5,848 nt of DNA from Candidatus Woesearchaeota archaeon (GTDB lineage Archaea; Nanobdellota; Nanobdellia; Woesearchaeales; WAPJ01): positions 1 to 5,848 of the forward strand of contig WAPJ01000027.1 in the NCBI GenBank assembly GCA_015520785.1. Direction: 5' to 3'. Shown here piece after piece: positions 4,400 through 5,848 of the stretch; positions within the stretch are counted from its first letter, which is position 1; each line of letters begins with the position of its first letter. The notes beneath the pieces are model-generated. The model saw only the letters and a program-made list of their open reading frames with translations. It was not told where the DNA came from and did not search any database. The translations under genes and the position numbers were made by a program.

Positions 4400-5077
4400 T
4401 CAACCGTGAAGAGAAGGGAGCACCTCTCGAACATACTCCTCTAGGAGTTCTCGTACCTCGTCATCCTCCACCTGGTGGAAGTCCTCATAGAATTGGCCTA
4501 CCGCGTAGAAGGGCTCGGGCATAGCAGTATAGACGACGCGGATGAAGCGGCCTTCCAGGCGTTCATACGCGTCACGGCTCGTCACGGGAACGGCGACAAG
4601 AGGCGTGGCCTCGTGATGCGTCACATGCTCTGCCGCGGCGAGCATGCTCGTGCCAGTTGCGAGACCGTCATCAACGAGCAGATACGTCTTCCCCGGCTGG
4701 ATCGTGAGGAGTTGGTCGCGCACATCCCCCGGGAAGTGGTGGAGCCATGCGTGCTCACGCTCCGCGATCTCCCCGCGCTTCCGCCGTGCAAGACTAAGCA
4801 GGTAGGCTTTCACATCATCCGGCAGTTGGTCTTTCACGTCCGGGTTGAGGATGAGGATGTCACGCGTCACGGCACCGAGAGCGTATTCCTCATTCCCGGG
4901 GAGGCTGAGCTTCCGTACCGTGAGGATCTTCAAGGGGAGCTTGAGATGCCGGGCGATTTCAAGCGCGACGGGCAGGCCGCCGCGCATGAGCGCGACAACC
5001 CCATCAGCCTGCACGCCTTCACGTTCAAGATGCTTCGCCAGGATGATGCCCGCCTCACGCCGATCCGGGAAGAGCAT
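4400..5077 (-). CDS. Phosphoribosyltransferase-family protein (PRTase fold)
   Basis: The 225-residue protein has the PRTase fold. The N-terminal part reads FPDRREAG (3-10), then MRGGLPVALEIA (31-42), VRKL...GNEEYALGAV (54-70) and a long helical insertion (85-115). The PRPP-binding loop is LLVDDGLATGTSM (133-145), with the two acidic residues and the ATGT phosphate grip expected. The next strand reads VAVPVTSRDAYERL (161-174). This pattern fits the broad family often annotated as predicted phosphoribosyltransferase; the usual reaction is transfer between PRPP and a base or other acceptor, but the substrate is not known for this branch. Its length is normal. The ATG at 5077 has GGTGAT 5 nt upstream (5083-5088). 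The HEPN unit ends 92 bp upstream on the same strand. A salvage or signalling role is possible; neither is shown. Confidence 0.9.
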   Translation of the reverse strand: MLFPDRREAGIILAKHLEREGVQADGVVALMRGGLPVALEIARHLKLPLKILTVRKLSLPGNEEYALGAVTRDILILNPDVKDQLPDDVKAYLLSLARRKRGEIAEREHAWLHHFPGDVRDQLLTIQPGKTYLLVDDGLATGTSMLAAAEHVTHHEATPLVAVPVTSRDAYERLEGRFIRVVYTAMPEPFYAVGQFYEDFHQVEDDEVRELLEEYVREVLPSLHG

Positions 5078-5082
5078 ACCCC

Positions 5083-5088
5083 ATCACC
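5083..5088 (-). promoter_or_regulatory. Shine-Dalgarno site of the phosphoribosyltransferase gene
   Basis: GGTGAT on the minus strand, 5 nt before the ATG at 5077. This gene thus differs from the neighbouring leaderless genes. Confidence 0.55.
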
Positions 5089-5110
5089 CCAGAGAGGATA
5101 AGAGGCCTGG

Positions 5111-5120
5111 TTTCTTATGA
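5111..5120 (-). promoter_or_regulatory. Possible TATA box of the phosphoribosyltransferase gene
   Basis: TCATAAGAAA on the minus strand. A start about 26 nt from its centre, near 5090, would give a 13-nt leader that just includes the Shine-Dalgarno site. A second weak box (CTTATCC, 5097-5103) would give a leaderless RNA without that site and is less consistent. Confidence 0.35.
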
Positions 5121-5169
5121 AGGTTACGCCCCAGAAGAGGGGGATTAGGAGAGCGGGAGACGCTGGAGG

Positions 5170-5657
5170 TTAATGGAGGTCTTCAAGCGAGGCTGATCGT
5201 TCCTGAATCTTCCGCTTATACACGTTGGCGAGGTAGGTGCAGAGACTCATCGCATTCCGTATCTGCTTCTCAAGATTCTTCCGTTCCTTCTCGCTCGCGA
5301 GGTCAATACTGATAAGCTCGTGCACGATCGTATTCCTCTTCTTGTTGAACGTTTGAATCCTCTCGTAGATTGAAGAGGATATATTCCCGATGATCAGGTT
5401 TATATGGAGGAGGTTGGTAAAGCTGATCTTCTCAATATTCTCCACGATCCTCCTGCTGAAGGATGTTTTAATGCTCTTCGCGAGAGGGGATACCGTCCAG
5501 AATAGAGGAGGATTTCCAAGAGGTATGCTTCAATATACCCATGTGAAAGGAGGAGTGCGTTTATCAGCCTCCCCGCGGATACCTCGTGTGAAATCCGTTG
5601 GAGAATCCTGTTCTCATCGAAGAGGACCATATCCTCACTCGGAGAGCGCATACTCAT
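5170..5657 (-). pseudogene. HEPN-domain protein gene, interrupted by a one-base frameshift
   Basis: Two overlapping frames, 5400-5657 (85 aa) and 5170-5445 (91 aa), join into one protein of about 162 residues if the ribosome or a missing base shifts -1 between about 5466 and 5489. The 488-bp span is one base short of a whole number of codons. Candidate sites are the C-run at 5486-5489 and the A-run at 5466-5469. The restored protein is all-helical: a long N-terminal helix pair (LINALLLSHGYIEAYLLEIL), then FTNLLHINLIIG, then KKRNTIVHEL, which holds the HEPN R-X4-H motif (R108-N...H113; bases 5320-5337). HEPN proteins are often RNases in toxin-antitoxin or defence systems. The start ATG overlaps the stop of the 47-aa gene. 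This may be a real pseudogene, a sequencing error or recoding; the good conservation of both halves argues against old decay. Confidence 0.75.
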
Positions 5658-5797
5658 CGGCCCTTCCCATACTTGAACTTATGCCCTGTGACGAGCGAGA
5701 CTGCCCATCCATTCAGCACGACATGCACAACCCGCCTCTTTATCAGCGGATCAAACGCATAAATATACTTCTTCTCCATCATTCTCGGACGAGCCAT
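5654..5797 (-). CDS. Small basic protein, 47 aa, in an overlapping unit with the HEPN gene
   Basis: The protein begins MARPRMMEKKYIYAFDPL and ends HKFKYGKGR. It has 11 K/R against 2 D/E, so it is strongly basic and may bind nucleic acid, but no known domain is recognised. A central segment (VVHVVLNGWAVSLV) is hydrophobic and could form a beta hairpin or short helix. Its TGA (5654-5656) overlaps the HEPN ATG as ATGA, the usual sign of translational coupling. A TATA-like box lies about 28 nt upstream of the ATG, so the RNA would have almost no leader. The frame stays open to the right edge, so a longer upstream start cannot be fully excluded. The partner of a HEPN toxin is often a nucleotidyltransferase; this protein is not one. 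A cognate antitoxin or RNA-binding accessory role is only a guess. Confidence 0.6.
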   Translation of the reverse strand: MARPRMMEKKYIYAFDPLIKRRVVHVVLNGWAVSLVTGHKFKYGKGR

Positions 5798-5820
5798 ACG
5801 GAAATGTAAGAGAAAAAGAG

Positions 5821-5830
5821 GATTTTAAGA
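5821..5830 (-). promoter_or_regulatory. TATA-like box of the 47-aa/HEPN unit
   Basis: TCTTAAAATC on the minus strand, centred about 28 nt before the ATG at 5797, followed by a T/C-rich stretch without a Shine-Dalgarno site. A second AT-rich box (CATAAAAT) lies 7 bp further upstream. Confidence 0.5.
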
Positions 5831-5848
5831 TTTTATGCTCGTTTATTC

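Noticed and set aside
4207..4524. Plus-strand open frames of 82 and 105 aa
   Set aside because: They run through an A/C-rich spacer into the antisense of the phosphoribosyltransferase gene and lack domains and start signals.
1..5848. CRISPR array, complete insertion sequence or replication origin
   Set aside because: No regularly spaced direct repeats, no transposase frame and no clustered origin-like repeats were found; the promoter palindromes are single-copy here.

Overview
The window looks archaeal, most likely from a small-genome (DPANN-type) archaeon. TATA-like boxes sit about 26 nt upstream of several start codons and of the tRNA. The tRNA lacks an encoded CCA. Some genes have Shine-Dalgarno sites, while others look leaderless. 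Most proteins are short, and there are no bacterial -35/-10 patterns. The DPANN placement is inference; the archaeal placement rests on the promoters and the tRNA.

Layout. 1-1080: two tandem minus-strand genes for paralogous secreted proteins. The first is cut by the left edge. The second has a possible long, folded leader. 1077-1446: gene-free, strongly G-depleted on the plus strand. 1465-2524: a minus-strand pair, a 3-TM membrane protein followed by a flavin (FNR-type) reductase. 2589-2704: a promoter, a rod-like fold and a T-run that together define a candidate unannotated small RNA on the minus strand. 2756-2831: a cluster of perfect inverted repeats around the TATA box of a plus-strand AAA ATPase/DUF4143 gene (2839-4086). 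4103-4176: tRNA-Arg(CCG) on the minus strand, convergent with the ATPase gene, with its promoter placed for a start at tRNA nucleotide +1. 4177-4399: gene-free, A/C-rich. 4400-5077: phosphoribosyltransferase (minus). 5170-5797: a two-gene minus-strand unit, a 47-aa basic protein whose stop overlaps (ATGA) the start of a HEPN-domain protein. The HEPN reading frame is broken by one base in this sequence.

How the parts fit. No single pathway links the window. The strongest common theme is expression logic. The ATPase, the reductase, the 47-aa protein, the tRNA and the candidate RNA all have a T/A-rich box at nearly the same distance from the functional 5' end, so most transcripts here should carry little or no 5' leader. 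The secreted proteins and the phosphoribosyltransferase instead have clear Shine-Dalgarno sites. The items most worth following up are the candidate RNA, the leaderless tRNA, the palindrome cluster and the HEPN unit.
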